The notes under the pieces: model-generated | The model's database searches: none | What the model was told of the DNA's origin: nothing | What the model saw: only the letters and a program-made list of their open reading frames with translations | Made by a program: the position numbers and the translations under genes | Shown: piece by piece, positions 23,506 to 36,114 of the stretch | How the letters are laid out: every line of letters starts with the position of its first letter | Position numbering within the stretch: position 1 is the stretch's first letter | DNA from: Alisma plantago-aquatica | Lineage: Eukaryota > Streptophyta > Magnoliopsida > Alismatales > Alismataceae | Length of the DNA stretch: 64,000 bases | NCBI GenBank assembly: GCA_963693085.1 | Contig: OY856411.1 | Location: forward strand, 1,353,198,050 to 1,353,262,049 | Direction of reading: 5' to 3'

Positions 23506-23926
23506 CTTGAGGAATCAAGGATTGTAGCTACTTCAGGTCGTAAAGGCTGCTCCCGGTGACTTGGAGTTACTTTAGAAGGTTGCCTCAAGGATTGTAGCTA
23601 CTTCAAGGGTGAGCTTGGAGTTACTTTAGAAGGCTACTTCTAGGGGGGTTAAGGTTACTTTAGGTGAAGGCTACTTCAAGGGTGTAAGGAAGGTCATTGT
23701 ATTTTATGTGACATCCTAGTGAGGTAATAAAATTCATCACTTTCAAAATCTCTATTGGAAACAATCGGGTAGTGGACTGACTACCTTAGATTTCTAAGGT
23801 AGGAACCACTCTAGATCCTTGTGTCTTCCTTATTTCCCTACTACTTCTTGTTTAAGTGGTTTAATTGTTTAATTAATTTTAAAAATTCCAAAAAGCTCTA
23901 TTCACATCCCCTCTAGATCTTTCAAT

Positions 23927-23938
23927 TGGTATCAGAGC
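23927..23938 (+). other. Primer-binding site of the copia fragment
   Basis: TGGTATCAGAGC is an exact match to the initiator tRNA-Met primer site of plant copia elements, two bases downstream of the LTR end. Confidence 0.9.
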
Positions 23939-23974
23939 AGGTCATCAAGGAGCTTTAACAAGTCTTGAAGGATG

Positions 23975-24917
23975 GGGGTGGTGTACTCAACAACTTAAAC
24001 TTGGAGGGAACCTACATAGCTTGTCCACCACTGTTCGAGGGAAGCAACTATATCTATTGGAAAATAAGGATGCAATTTTATTTTTAAGGAATTAGTTGGG
24101 AACTTTGGAGGATGGTGTATACTCCATACATGCTTTTAGAAATTGAGTATGTTACATGGGATGCCAATACGGTAAAACAAGCTCAATTAAATGCCAAGGC
24201 TATAAGTATTTTATATTGTTCTATATCAGTAAGTGAATTCAATAGAATTTCTTCATGTGAAACTGCAAATGATATTTGGCATAGACTTTCTATTACATAT
24301 GAGGGAACTACACAAGTTAAAAATTCTAAGATTAGTATGCTTAAATAAAAATTTGAACCATTTCATATGGAATCAAATGAGTCCATTAGTGAAATGTATG
24401 CAAGATTCTCTACGATCAATAATGATCTGAGTGCATTAGTAAAATTCATCTGTAAAGAAGATCAAGTATCTAAAATCCTTATGTGTTTTCCCCCAAAGTA
24501 AAAACCAAAGGTGACATCCATTGAAGAAGCCAATGCTCTCACTAGATTAAGGATGGAGCAGCTTATTAGCAACTTAGAGACTCATGAGGTGACCCTTGAA
24601 GAAGAAGAAAGACTAGAGATATATAGAACACAAAAAGGAGAAAAGAAAGGATATTGCATTCAAGGCAACCACTAAAATTAGTCATGATAGAAGAAGACAG
24701 TGAAGAAGAAACTCTTATTGTTAATGGTAAGCAGTATAGAAGATTTAAAACTAACAAAATATCTAGTATTTCTTCTTCCTCTTACCCTAAGTGCTTTGAA
24801 TGTGGCAAAAGGGGACATTTAAAAGGTGATTGTCCCAAACTCAAGAAGGGAAATAAATCCTCTCCCAAAAAGAAGGAAAAAGCCTATAAAGCAGCATGGA
24901 ATGATTCTCAAGTGTAA
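23975..24917 (+). pseudogene. Copia gag polyprotein remnant
   Basis: The protein would package the element RNA into virus-like particles. After the PBS the frame gives a PPLFEGSNYIYWKIRMQ motif, the usual N-terminus of copia gag. It is followed from 24112 by the UBN2-type gag core with NAKAISILYCSIS, FNRISSCETANDIWHRL and YEGTTQVKNSKI. Stops lie near the start, near 24090 and at 24346, and the frame shifts before 24654. The last part (24654-24917) has a zinc knuckle, CFECGKRGHLKGDC (24792-24833), with correct CX2CX4HX4C spacing, followed by a Lys-rich tail. The sequence ends there and pol is missing. The multiple stops make it non-functional. Confidence 0.85.
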
Positions 24918-25363
24918 TTGTATGCACAAGTGATACAATGGGTGTCCTAAGGCCTCTCCTATTTATAGAAATAGGTTACAAGTGCTTAGGGATATTCTAG
25001 ACACTTTCTAGGGTGTTCTTAGTGCTCAACTAGCCGTTATGTGTTCTTAAAAGTACAATCCAAAAGTTCTCTCGGTTGAGAAGTTTGTCGACCGAGTTTC
25101 TCTAGTCAAACTTTTCTTTGTCCGAATGGGAGGTTGAGGTAAATGTGTTGCAACATTCATTTTCAACTCCCAACTACCTTTCAGACTCAGTCTAATGGCT
25201 ATAGAGCTTGCTAGAGGGTCTATTCTCGGTCGAGAATATTGTCGACCGATGGTGTCTCGGTCTAAGAATTTGTCGACTGAAAAAGTCCCTATTTCAATGT
25301 GTTGAGACATGTACTAAGTGTATGTATCAATGTGTAATTGTGTTTGTATCTTAGGGGAGGATA
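24918..25363 (+). other. Unassigned segment ending in a PPT-like tract
   Basis: No gene is seen. TCGACCGAG-like words near 25086 and 25238 and a TATA-like CTATTTATAG at 24959 recall LTR sequence. CTTAGGGGAGGATA at 25350-25363 lies right before an LTR start and reads as a PPT, so this may be the last piece of the internal domain of the next element. Confidence 0.4.
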
Positions 25364-28300
25364 TGTTACAACCCCAGTTTTGGGTTCTTTCGGTGAGAAA
25401 TGTAATTTCTCATATTAAAGATATTGGAACCAATAATGATATATTTTGTTTTAAATAAATGAGTTTTCATTTACAATAGCCTTGATGTTGTGTTGTGGGC
25501 TTTATTGGCTATTGGGCCCAATAACAAGGAAATTCAATTAATAAATGAATAATTGAATATTCGAGAAAAGAAAGGTGTGGAAACCTCCAGAAGGCAAAAG
25601 AATACAATCTAAAGTTGGATTTCGTGCCTCTTGGGTTCCTTAGGTCCCAAGGAGTCCAAAGTTGCATAGAGAATGCAATAAGAGAAGAAAAGACCAATTA
25701 ATTATTTCCTTGTTAAGAAAGAAATTGAAAATAATGATAAAATGTGGAAAATATGTGAAAAGAGGTATAATTGAGTTATCCTTAGTGGAATTTCGTATTC
25801 CAAGGATTTCTAATGATAAAAGGCATACCAATGAGGAAAATAAAAGAGAAATAAAGAGAAATCCTCAAAAAGAGATATTTTAATGAGAAATAAACAAGAT
25901 AAGGTGAAATAATGCATTTAGATGCATCTAGAAGGATAATGAGTATCCAATAAAAAGGATTTCGAAATAATAGAGTTTCTTGGGATCCAAGGAGTCCTAA
26001 TAAGGAGGAAATAAAGAGAAAATACTAAAATTGCAAAATAAGGAGTTGATGTGAGTATACAATTAATGTATTATGTGGTATTGCTAAAAAGAAAGTAATT
26101 GCTATTAAAAAGAAAACTTAATTTCGTGCCTAAGGGTTAAAAGTCAAGCAATAAAGAGAGTAGGTGAGAGGAATTTCGAATTCCTAATACCTAATGAAAA
26201 ATATACATGAAGAGAGAGAAAGATATTTTAAAAGTAAGGAAAATCCCTTTCCTATAAGGAGAAACCTAGTTTGCTTTGTGGGAAAGCGATCTGGGGCATG
26301 GATACTCCCCTATAAAAGGAGTGGACCCTTTGGGATGAGTTCTAGAGAAATTCCGCAAATCTCTCTCTTCCTTCTTCGTCTTCTTCATCTCCTTCGAGCA
26401 AACCCTAGACACAAAGTGGGTGCTTTCCCTGGAGCAATGGAAAGCCAAGGAGCCATCTAGATGGGAGTTTGGAGTGTTGCGGTATTGAAGAGTAGCTTCC
26501 CCATCAAAGATGGGTCCTAGAACATGTGCAACAACAACCTCTAGGCTGCAGCAACGGCTACAAGAAATTGCCCTGTCGATCAAGTATTTGGTCGTGCAGG
26601 CCGCAACCAGGTGGCGCCCCAAGTGCGCGGAGGGACGGAGGACAGAGGGCAAGGACTGGTGGCGAGGTTCGAGGTCTAGGGAGGAGCAGAAAGCCCCACA
26701 TAGGGCTGCAAATCACGGCCAAGTAGGGCAGATCAGAGGTAGGAGACGACCACGGCAGTTGGACACTTCTCGTGGGTATGCAGAACTGACAACTTACGTG
26801 GGGGGTATAAGGGTCTTTCTATTATGTTTGGGGTGGTTGTGTCTTGCAAAGAAAGACACGACGTGGCGCGTCTTCATTGGCCTGAAGTAAGTTTTTTTGT
26901 TAAATTCATAACTAATGATTCATAGCTCGGATGATTATGCATAAAATAAGAAACTTGCTCAGAAAAATGAGAGGAATCCAATAAAAATATAATTGGAGCC
27001 TGATTATGCTTGTAGTTCAAAAAGTATATAGAGATGCTATCTTTAATAGTTTAATCAATGAAAAACCCTAACCTTTGATGATTAATGAATTAGAAAGGAT
27101 TAGATGAGTGTTTCAAGTTGATATTAACCTGTTAATGATGAAAGGGCACATTAGGAACAAAAAGGATGAACTTTGCATGTAATTAGTTAATTTCGAGTTT
27201 AATGTGCATGAATAATACTTTAATGGGCCTTGAAATACTAATGTTGGTAATTAGGACTATTAAAGGCTTTAATTATTCGATTTCATATATAGAACTGAGT
27301 TTTCATGGTTATAAGCTATTTCGAGCGTTAAAGTTCCTAATTTGTGGATAAATACCCTAAATGTAGTAATTAGGGTTTTCTCATGAATAAAAGGTGGAAT
27401 TAATGGCAAATCGGGTTCATATGTGATTTGGACCACAATGAACTATGAATTAATGATAAATGCGTATAATGATATTGTCATGGATTAAAAGGATAAAATA
27501 GTAGCGTACATAAAAAGAGGCTTAAAGAGATTAATTAATGGTTAATTATTCCTTTAATCCGGAATTGAGGATTAGATGTGGAAATAATTAGGGTTTGTGA
27601 TCAATTGTGTTATATTAGGGTTTAAAACAGTAAAAGATGAAGGGAAACCCTAATTGCAATGGAAAACCAAAAAGTGGACTAGAAACCCTAAGAAGCGAGC
27701 TAGATTTAATAGATCTTAATGACATGGGTAATAAAAGGAAATTGTATAATTGTTTCAGGATCTTATTGAATGCTTGCATGCTCATTGTTGTTTGGATTAT
27801 TCCTGCACCTGAATCTACATGTACATGTATGTGGTTATGCTTATGATTATCTTGCATTAGTTTGTCGAGGATTTTATCGATGTTTACATCGTGGCTTGAA
27901 TTAGTTGTTGGATGATTTTAATTCATGCAAATTATAATGTGAATATGACTATCACATAAGAGACATGCCTACTAGCTCAGATCCTAGTCCCCTCTGTAGC
28001 TTTATAAATTTACCTAGTAAATGGATACCAATGGGGTAGGTCCATCAGGTCATTAAATGACTTAGTAAATGGCTACCAATGGGGTAGGACCATCAAGTCA
28101 TCATGAGTTAGATATTGGGCTACCTTCGGGTAGTGCCATGCGACTCTATTACCCTAGGTATTGGCTACCTGTAAGGTAGGTTCATGGGGGTAATAGTCTA
28201 CCTAAAGATAGGTAGCATACAAGTCCACTACAGGGATATCACAGAGTTAGGGGATAGGTAAGGATTGAGTAGTGTGGCTTAAAATGTAATCTTAGTTGTT

Positions 28301-28688
28301 AAATGATTAATTGGATGATTACATTGTTAACATATTTGCATGATTATTGTTTCCCCCACATACCAGCTTCTTGCTGACCGACATTTTGTTTGTCGGCGTT
28401 TTAGGTACAAATGAAAAGAACAAACAGTAAAGTGGAATACATGGAATTAAATGAAAAATAACATGCACCGGAGGATTAGTTAGATTAGCTTCTTCATGGA
28501 TAGAAGTTTAGAAATCCCAGTTTTTCCAAGGTAAGAAAAGTTTTATTTTATACCATTTTCAATTTAGTTGGTAAAGTTTATTAATTATTATTGATTATTT
28601 GTCGAACCTTTGATCTGAGTTATTAGATAACAGCTCTGATCTCTTGGTCTCCCTTAAGTGGGGGTTACTGGGAGACGAGGTCATTACA
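25364..28688 (+). mobile_element. Long LTR of a Del/Tekay-like Ty3/gypsy element
   Basis: It starts TGTTACAACCCCAG and ends GAGGTCATTACA, so TG...CA over 3.3 kb. A TATA box (26311) is followed by CCTTCTTCGTCTTCTTC and CAAACCCTAGAC, typical of a transcribed leader. The PPT just before it suggests a 3' LTR whose body is lost. The flanking five bases (GGATA and TGATC) do not match, so it is not a simple solo LTR. The 128- and 126-codon frames near 26266-26890 overlap in opposite directions and have no domain. Confidence 0.55.
26311..26317 (+). promoter_or_regulatory. TATA box of the 25364 LTR
   Basis: CCCCTATAAAAGGAG is a strong plant TATA context, with a pyrimidine-rich leader 40-80 bases downstream. 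Confidence 0.55.
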
Positions 28689-28959
28689 TGATCTATATAA
28701 GTGTTGTGAGTAGATAGGGAAGATTTAAGCTTGATTTACATGATGTCTAAGTACTTGTACATTATATACTTGTACAATTTTTTACATTGAGTACAATCAT
28801 GAAAATAAAAGCAATTTAAGCATGTTGATCTTCCAATTTCTATTGATCATCAACTATCCACTTTATTATTTGTTTATCCCTAAAACACTCAAATAACTAG
28901 TTAGATCTACAAGAATGAAATGCTTGTCATCATCAAAACAAAGGGTATAATAATGTCCA

Positions 28960-29900
28960 ATTTAGCCAACACTTCTGTGTAACATAATGTTGTAAAACTG
29001 ACAATGTCAAAGTAGAGAAAATCAAGTGGAGGACTTTGACCTTATCCATAACATCGCAAGTCAAGGGTACTACAATGTGAATCAAAACATGAATCATCAG
29101 GGGTACAATATGGGAATCATGTTGGTTAAGAATATTCTTAGCAACTCAAGAAGGGTCAGGTAAATAACCATGCTTAGAGTCCTCCAACATTCTGATACAA
29201 CAATCAAAAGAATATCATGAACCAAAGCAATTACAATGAAGAAAAATATATGAACAATTGAAACTAGTAAAAGAATTACAATTTAGGATAGAAATTTCAA
29301 AATTTCAACCGAGTTCCAAAAAACTAGAAAAATTAGAAAAACCATCAATTTGTAAATCCATCTACTTCAAAACATAATAGATTGGATGCTATAGAAAAAT
29401 TCTAATGGCCTAATTGGCCTAAAATAAGTGTATGAAGTTCCAAATGGAACAACTAACACCTTCCCTTATCCCTCTAGAAGGAAATTTTCTAGGGCATCCT
29501 AGAAACAAATGTAATAATATATAATAGTTAAAGGTTGGGGAATTTTTTAAGACATATATTACTAGAGATAGTGGTTACACGTACAATGTGAATAGTGATT
29601 GATATTGATGATTTTTTTTTCATTACGAAAACTAGGAATGCAAATGTACATGATACTATTGTAAGTTATAGTAAGAGGAAGGACAAGGTAGATGATATAA
29701 TGGATAAACATCATAGAACAATGATAACAACTATTCCAATGAACAAGTTCCTCCTTTCTAAAACCTGCTGAAACAATCAATGACATACACCATGACCATA
29801 AAGTTTAAGAAGGAAATGAAGAAGCTTAATGTTGACATTCTATTCAAGGAATTCATAGAAGAGATACCAACATGTGGCTCTATACATTCCTCACTAAATA
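28960..29900 (+). pseudogene. Gag and gag/protease linker remnants, Athila/Tat-like
   Basis: A Gln/Asn/Tyr-rich stretch translated from 29063 (QGYYNVNQNMNHQGYNMG) is like the C-terminal part of Athila/Tat gag. Around 29460-29520 PRNKCNNI resembles the segment that precedes the conserved LRSGK motif. Near 29810 a frame gives KKEMKKLNVDILFKEFIEE, matching the helix before the aspartic protease in this lineage. The pieces are in different frames and the intervening sequence is unreadable. Identification is by motif order and is moderately secure. Confidence 0.5.
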
Positions 29901-30429
29901 ATATAAATAGAGGGAATAAGATACTTTAGTTATCTAGGATATACTCTAATACTGGTTTGCATTAAATGTAGTAGAAGTAGGAGAATGTAGGTTTTTTTGG
30001 TATTGGATTCTTTATTGGAGATTATACATGCAAAAAGGAGTTGTTCGGTCTTAGAAGTAGTATTTCCATATTTACCTATAGCTTGTGTAAAGTACAAGGA
30101 ATAACATACTTATTTCCCAAAAGGATGATTATTCAACTTGTAAATTCTTCAATGCCCACTTCTTAGGAAGGAGACCATATGTTAGATTACCCTTTTGAAA
30201 CATACATTGTTGATCCATGTTCTTTTGAGTATACTGATGGTCATATACATCATCTATTACTCCATTTGGACACTAACGATGAAGTCCCACATGCTAGGTT
30301 CGAAGAGTTGTAAGGTATTTCATAGTTCTGATAGAAGTCAAACCTCCCTAGGCATGTGCGATGAAATCCTTTCTAGAAGGTTTAATGAATTTTATTGTTT
30401 TGATAATAGGGTTATTCTAGTAATAATCA

Positions 30430-31000
30430 ACACATATCTCACAAATCAGAAGGCATACAAGCTTTTAACATAGTTGAGAAGAAGGAAAAAAGGCCCTAGG
30501 TTACAAAATGGCAGACTTAATAGGGGTGTGCCCGGCATAATGTATACACAAAATCCCTATGCTAGAGGGTTATAAGCCCTTTAGGAACCCCAATTAAGAT
30601 TGAATGCAAATATGAAAAAGGTTTCCCACCATGAAATAATGTAATAGTTGATTTATGGATCATCTATCCCATTTCTCACTCACCATTGGTTTTTCCTATA
30701 AAGGATTCCCCTAGGAAGTGAGGCACCACAATGGGGCTCAATGAGAAGAATAAGTTTATTCGTATATGCAAAATAACTAAATGGACAATGTACACTGAAT
30801 AAAGGTAGCATAACAAAAAGATCCACAAGGATCACCTTCCACTTCCCTTTCTGGACCAAGTTGGAGAGAATCGTGCACTAGGAGTACTATTGCTACCTAG
30901 ATGAATATTACAACCAAAAGAACTTCAAGTTCTTAGGTTAAGTGCATATGGGAAGGTTCATATTTATAAGTAAATGATGAAGATGTGGCATGTCACTCAC
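30430..31000 (+). pseudogene. Reverse transcriptase remnant, copy 1
   Basis: Near 30826-30860 the translation reads KDHLPLPFLDQ. After a one-base shift it continues ERIVH, a stop, then EYYCYLDEYYNQKNF. These correspond to the RT segment that in Athila/Tat elements reads RKDHFPLPFIDQMLER...FLDGYSGY. The region aligns with the better-preserved copy at 59201-59671. The catalytic YxDD part is not found; the sequence passes directly into block Q. Non-functional. Confidence 0.7.
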
Positions 31001-31366
31001 TTAAAGAGGATAGACATAGAAGTCAGATATAAAGACCTACATTTTGTCCTACAACTCATACTTATTCTAGGAAAATTTCAATCATGCTAACTTGGTCACT
31101 GGAACATCATTCCTCATGGTGTTATTATTGTATGAAGTCAATAATATGAAAATTGTACAATGGCTAATGTTTGAAGCAATATTTTATAGTTGAGAAGATT
31201 ACAAATGCCTAATTGTCCTTTCCTCGACTCATCAATCAAAGAAATGGAATTTCAACATCAAATCAATGACATTAAACAAGGTTCATTTTGAAAGGCATCC
31301 TGATCGTCATTTAATTTAAAATTTACTCTATTAGTTTTTTTAATACATTAGAAAAATCAGGTTCAC

Positions 31367-33029
31367 TCTCCCTTCTCACTAGATTGTTCCCGACAGCTAC
31401 TGTTGGGGGGAGGGAGCGTCACCCTTGATGCCTTCCTCCCCCTGGCCCTAACAGTTCTCGATGTGATCTTGTGTACAAGAAGTGACCTCCAGAGAAAGGG
31501 GTCTCAAGCAACTTCTGGAAACCCAACGTCCTCTGTCTGGTACCTGATGGACGTTGGGAGCTAAAGGTTTGGATAGAAGTTGTGCCAAATGCAGAGAAGG
31601 AGAAAAGGACTCCAGTTGCTTTTTTCGTCTTGTTAGGTTTTGTGGTCTCATGATCAAGGATACAATGGGGTGATGAGGGGGCCTTCTATCCCACCTTCCT
31701 CCTTTCATCAGAGGCTGGTGTTATCATCCTCGTCGGTTAGGAAAAGGTGGTAGGGATAGAGGATGGCACACGTGCCAGGAGGATCCCAAGCGAAACTAGA
31801 TCTTGTTGCGGGAGACAGACCGAGTTGATTAACTGACGCCCAAATAGTAATGGAGATTAGTGGGAGAGGAGCCGCACCCTCATTCAGTGTCCAGAGATCC
31901 CAGGCAATCTATCCTGCCCTGTTGCTTAGGCAAGTGTTGACCCTGTCCTTCTATCCTCCTACCCTTCTTCCTCCTTTCCCGGATTCGGAGGCTGGGTCTT
32001 AGTGGCCATGAAAATCTAACATCAGCATAGCAGGTCCTGCAAGGTGGTCATCTTGATATAGTCCTCAACATCAAAATCGACAAACGTACTGTTTGTGGTA
32101 GTCTTTGCGCTAGGATCCACATGGTGTTAGTTAGTGGGTAATAGTGAGTAAACTAAACTAAAGACACAGATGGCAGCCTTCTCCAACCATCACCTTCACT
32201 ACTGTTTAGCTGCCCAATGATGCTCTTGTTGGGACATCTCACAGGTGTTCGATGTTATGCCACTGAGTTCACAGATCTAGATTCCACGATCTTCTCTACT
32301 GTGCTTCATGACTTTAGATCTTTGTCTGGTGTGTGGAGAAGTCTGCTGCTCCTGAATGGCAGATTCGACATGACCTGGGCAACTTGGTCATGTGTTTGAC
32401 TTTCTTAGATCAAAGGTAGCCATGTTTTCTGAAACTTACTCAAGGAGGTTCAGCTTGGGAGGCTGTGGATGTTGGATATCCTCTTTATATCTCAAATTTC
32501 TGGGTGTGGTAATTCTGTTAGTGATAGGTAGCGGTATAGATGGTATGCTTTAGCCAAACAAGTCAGGCATCTGGTTCTAGTTTCCAAAAAATGACAATGC
32601 CTCTTTGATCACTGGGAATGGAGCTTGGTCCCAGCTGAAGATCCTTTTCCAGGATGACCTTCTTAAGCTAACTCTTCGGTATTCAAGCATCTTGATGCTT
32701 CTGGAGCTACATAAGTCTAAATGTATAAGTCTTCAATTTGGATGCTTTGGTTGTTGTTATGCATACGCTACCCTGCTTGACAGTTCTCATACCTTCTGGA
32801 ATGTGGATAATGCTAATGAGGTGACTCACAAGTAGGAAAGTGTATGAATCCAGACCCTTGTGTTGTTTTTTGTTTTCTTATTTCATTCTCATTCTGTTTG
32901 GAGTGGGCTTCTTGCGTGAAACATTTTATGTTTCTTTTAGTGTGTGAGGCACTAGGTCGGGGGGGCGCAAGTTATTCTGTACCCAAAGTTTTTGGAATAT
33001 AGTAACATGCATTTTTGACCGACAAAAAA
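31367..33029 (+). mobile_element. LINE-like retroposed insert with poly(A) tail
   Basis: Block Q copies 1 and 2 are colinear except for this 1.66-kb insert. It ends ATTTTTGACCGACAAAAAAA and is flanked by long direct repeats: AATACATTAGAAAAAT...TTCAC at 31342-31366 and AATACATTAGCAAATTG...TTCAC at 33030-33052. A long target duplication plus a terminal A-run is the mark of target-primed reverse transcription, and the last 100 bases resemble plant L1 3' ends. I could not recognise ORF1, endonuclease or RT, so it may be a truncated or internally deleted LINE, or another transcript mobilised by one. Base composition is less AT-rich than its surroundings. Confidence 0.6.
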
Positions 33030-34305
33030 AATACATTAGCAAATTGTTTCACTTAATTCCATTGAACATGTCATGTTAATATATGAGATTTTGAATTGTT
33101 TTATCATAGGTTAATGATGCTTTGCTTATCAGATAACAACCATAGTTTGTGGATGAAAGCATAAACTTGTTGCTTCCATCTCGAGTTTAGTTTTGACTTA
33201 GAAATAAGCAAATTTTTATGTTAGGGGTGGTACAAGTTTACTTTTTTTCTACAACTAGTTATTTCTTTACTAAAGATCTCTTTGCTGGTTCTACATTTCA
33301 TTTACCTAAAAATATCCAAATTTTTTTTAGAATAATCAAAGTCATTATTTAGCGATTTATATTTTTTTTCATCCTTGCATGTTACATTATATATATCCTC
33401 TTTTTCAAAACAATGCCTCAAAATGAACATATTTTTGTAACTTAACAATGGCTAGAATTGGCTTATGTTGCCAAGGAACCCAAACCTAATTTTCCTTAGA
33501 AAGGATGGCGAGTGTTATAGGAACTTAAATGGGTCAAAAATGCCATTATTCTTACAGAATAGTAGAACAAGTACACAAATCATATCATGTCATTATTTGC
33601 AACTAGTGATACTAGGAAAACAACTGACACATAAAATTATGAATCAAGTTGTATGGTGATTCGAACCATTTATACACTTCTTTCTTCATTTTCTTAGTCT
33701 CCAATCCAAAAAAAAGAAAAAAAAAACTCTAAAAATTATGCCCAACTCATTTTGAGTATCACTCAACCGCTCTATCTATCTAATGCTTACATAAACCTAT
33801 CTACATAGTAGGGGATTACTATCACTAGTGAAATAAAACAAAAGATGCAAAAGTGTAAAAAATTCAAAACTTACACATAATTAAATAAAAAAATTAAATT
33901 AAAATTGTGATCTTAAGTCTAGAAGAGGATATATTTGCATCATACTTCCACATTCCATTATCTTCACTTTTCAGATTGGGTCATAACGAATGTCTTACAC
34001 TAAAATCCTTTTAACACACCCCTATGTCTGACCATATAAGTACTTGTTCCTATGTGTATTTCTATGAACACCCATAAAACTCTTAGACATGGTTGGTGTT
34101 AGGGTGGTGGTGATGAAATTATTATAAGAATCAGAACCAAGAATGCAGTTATGGATGAATGTGTTATATGAATTAAAGAGGTTGGGAAGCTTGGCCATAT
34201 TGGTGGTAGGGATAATAACATGAAGTGAATTTGAGACAATCACATGAGGTGAAAGTACCGATTTGGAAACTATTTTAGATTTTTTTAGCTTGAGGACAAG
34301 AACCA
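33030..34305 (+). repeat. Block Q, copy 1, from the insert to the PPT
   Basis: Aligns with 41220-42511 and about 60010-61100. Shared stretches include TTATCAGATAACAACCATAG near 33128 and GACATGGTTG near 34086. It is the non-coding 3' internal region of an old Tat/Athila-like element. A-rich runs occur near 33705-33735. Confidence 0.6.
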
Positions 34306-34323
34306 TTACGGTTTGGGGTTGTT
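34306..34323 (+). other. Polypurine tract, Tat-like element copy 1
   Basis: The block GCTTGAGGACAAG...CGGTTTGGGGTTGTT directly precedes TGTTGAATAATTAG. It is the PPT arrangement of Tat/Ogre-type elements, repeated at 42512-42529 and 61101-61118. Confidence 0.7.
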
Positions 34324-36114
34324 TGTTGAATAATTAGTCATCATAGTTTAGTTGCATTGTTGGATTATATATGCATATCATTTAGGAATTCTATTTTTAT
34401 TAGGTGCATTTTGTGTTTACTTCAAATTTTTATGATTTTTTAGTGAATCATTTTGTTTTTGGAGGCCATTCAAAAGATATCTAAGACATTCATTAAAGCC
34501 TAGTGATGTATACCTTGGTTTGAAGCTCAATATTAAAAACATTGTGGGCTCAAGAGGGTAGGTGAATTTACATAAAACAACATAAACAAAATGCATCAGA
34601 CCTTCAAGATATATCGCAAGATAATTATATAATTATTAAAATCAAGTGAAAGATATATTGAGTAATCAAAAAATACACAATAGTGTTAGAGTGGTTATGT
34701 CTCTCTATAATGTAACTCCACTACCTTGAGATGTCAATCTCTAGGATTTTTTAAAATGAACACCACCTTATATTATATTTAAAGAGATACATCATATATT
34801 CACATATTTCAAGATCAAATGTAGGACAAGGGAGCCAACAGTGATACAAAGGACTTACCTACTCTTACATTTGATTCTTATGCCTTGCAAGGGCTTATCT
34901 GTCAATGGCCAAGAGTAATCATCCTTCCCTAAATACTTACCAATCCTTGTCAATGTTCTTCCATGTCTACGAAGGTATTACCTACTCTTTAGTCAAAATT
35001 TGTTGTCTTTGACTTTAACATTATCTTAGAGAAGATTTCCACCAAGGGTATTTTTCCCTTCTTATTGTTCTCCTCTCTTAGTTAAGAAAGAGAATCTACA
35101 TATTAATGGGAGAGACATTAGAGGTAGGGGAGTGAGAGATTCACAAGACATAAATTCATGAATAACCCTCTTATACATTTCCTACTCACTGTAATGGATG
35201 TAGAGAGTAATTAAGCTAATGAGAGTGAATATGAACTCAATATGGCACTTTCTCTATCAACTATGGTATAGTAGAACTTTTGTTGCTTGTACGAATATGG
35301 AATAAAGACAAATGGATCCTATTTATAGTTGAGGATGACTCGTAATTATTAGAATAACTTCAAACATATTCCACCTATTATTGAGGGTGTCTGATGTATA
35401 ATTTTTCAACTTTTGGCCCCTCTCTAATGGATTGTTTTTGCACTTTATAGAATTGTCGACTATCTTACCTGATGAATCAGGTATCTTGCATGATGATACT
35501 AAAATCTCATCTTATGAACAAGATATCTTACCCAAAGGGAAAACAATAAAAAATGAGCTTTTTTGTTCATCAACGCCAAAATTCCTATCACTTAAAAATC
35601 AAATGATTACATCAATTAAGCAATGATTAGTAAAGTCAAACGAGTTATGTCTTGGACAACCTCAGTCGATAAAAGTTCTTGTTTTGAGATACTAAATAGT
35701 TATCTGTGTAATATTAATTCTATCTAGTTAATTCTATTACATTCCTAAGCATAAGTATAGATCATAGAATCATTATAAATGACTACCAATATGATCTAAG
35801 GATATAATCGCTATTTTTTTCATTCTTGATGTTTTTATTTGTATGCCATGATATACCTAACTTAGCATGTGATATTTTTAGGCATTTGGAGTGTTTCTAT
35901 ATGAACTACTTGAACAAAAAAATTAACCACAAATAAGTGTAATCATTTAGTCATCATCAAAAAATGATGCGATATAGCCTCTTTATCAGACATTATCCCC
36001 AAATCTTCTTGTTGAAAAATAGTTACATAAATAAATTTAAAACTTTAAAGTAAAATGATAACGTTGAAGAAACCTAGAGGTAACTAGGAATTCAGTACAA
36101 TTAATTCCTCTCAA
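34324..36114 (+). repeat. 3' LTR of the Tat-like element, copy 1 (partial)
   Basis: It starts at the PPT and aligns with 42530-43883 plus 45632-46070 and with 61119-62940. Shared stretches include GAGTTATGTCT...GACAACCT near 35642, 43851 and 62441. A candidate TATA, TATTTATAG, is near 35319. Similarity stops at about 36115, where block P copy 2 begins, so the LTR is cut short relative to the other copies. Confidence 0.6.

Larger units (their letters stand above)
23506..24917 (+). mobile_element. Ty1/copia fragment: partial LTR, PBS and gag
   Basis: The order is a partial 5' LTR (23506-23924) ending CACATCCCCTCTAGATCTTTCA, a tRNA-Met PBS, and a decayed gag ending in a CCHC zinc knuckle. Protease, integrase, RT and the 3' LTR are absent. 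The LTR contains short repeats of TTGTAGCTACTTCA and GGAGTTACTTTAGAAGG. The start is defined only by loss of similarity to block P. Confidence 0.75.
28689..31366 (+). mobile_element. Decayed Tat/Athila-like internal domain, copy 1
   Basis: It carries remnants, in order, of gag, the gag/protease linker and RT (see the separate entries). From about 30235 it parallels 47630-47824 plus 59128-60000, so the two derive from one element type. Every frame is broken by several stops and shifts. The first 270 bases are AT-rich without recognisable motifs. Confidence 0.6.

Noticed and set aside
26266..26890. Two overlapping ORFs of about 127 codons on opposite strands
   Set aside because: They fall in the transcribed leader region of an LTR that is locally G+C-rich, so stops are rarer. 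Neither has a recognisable domain.
31448..31708. Minus-strand ORF of 86 codons
   Set aside because: It runs against the polarity of the LINE-like insert (poly(A) on the plus strand) and shows no domain.
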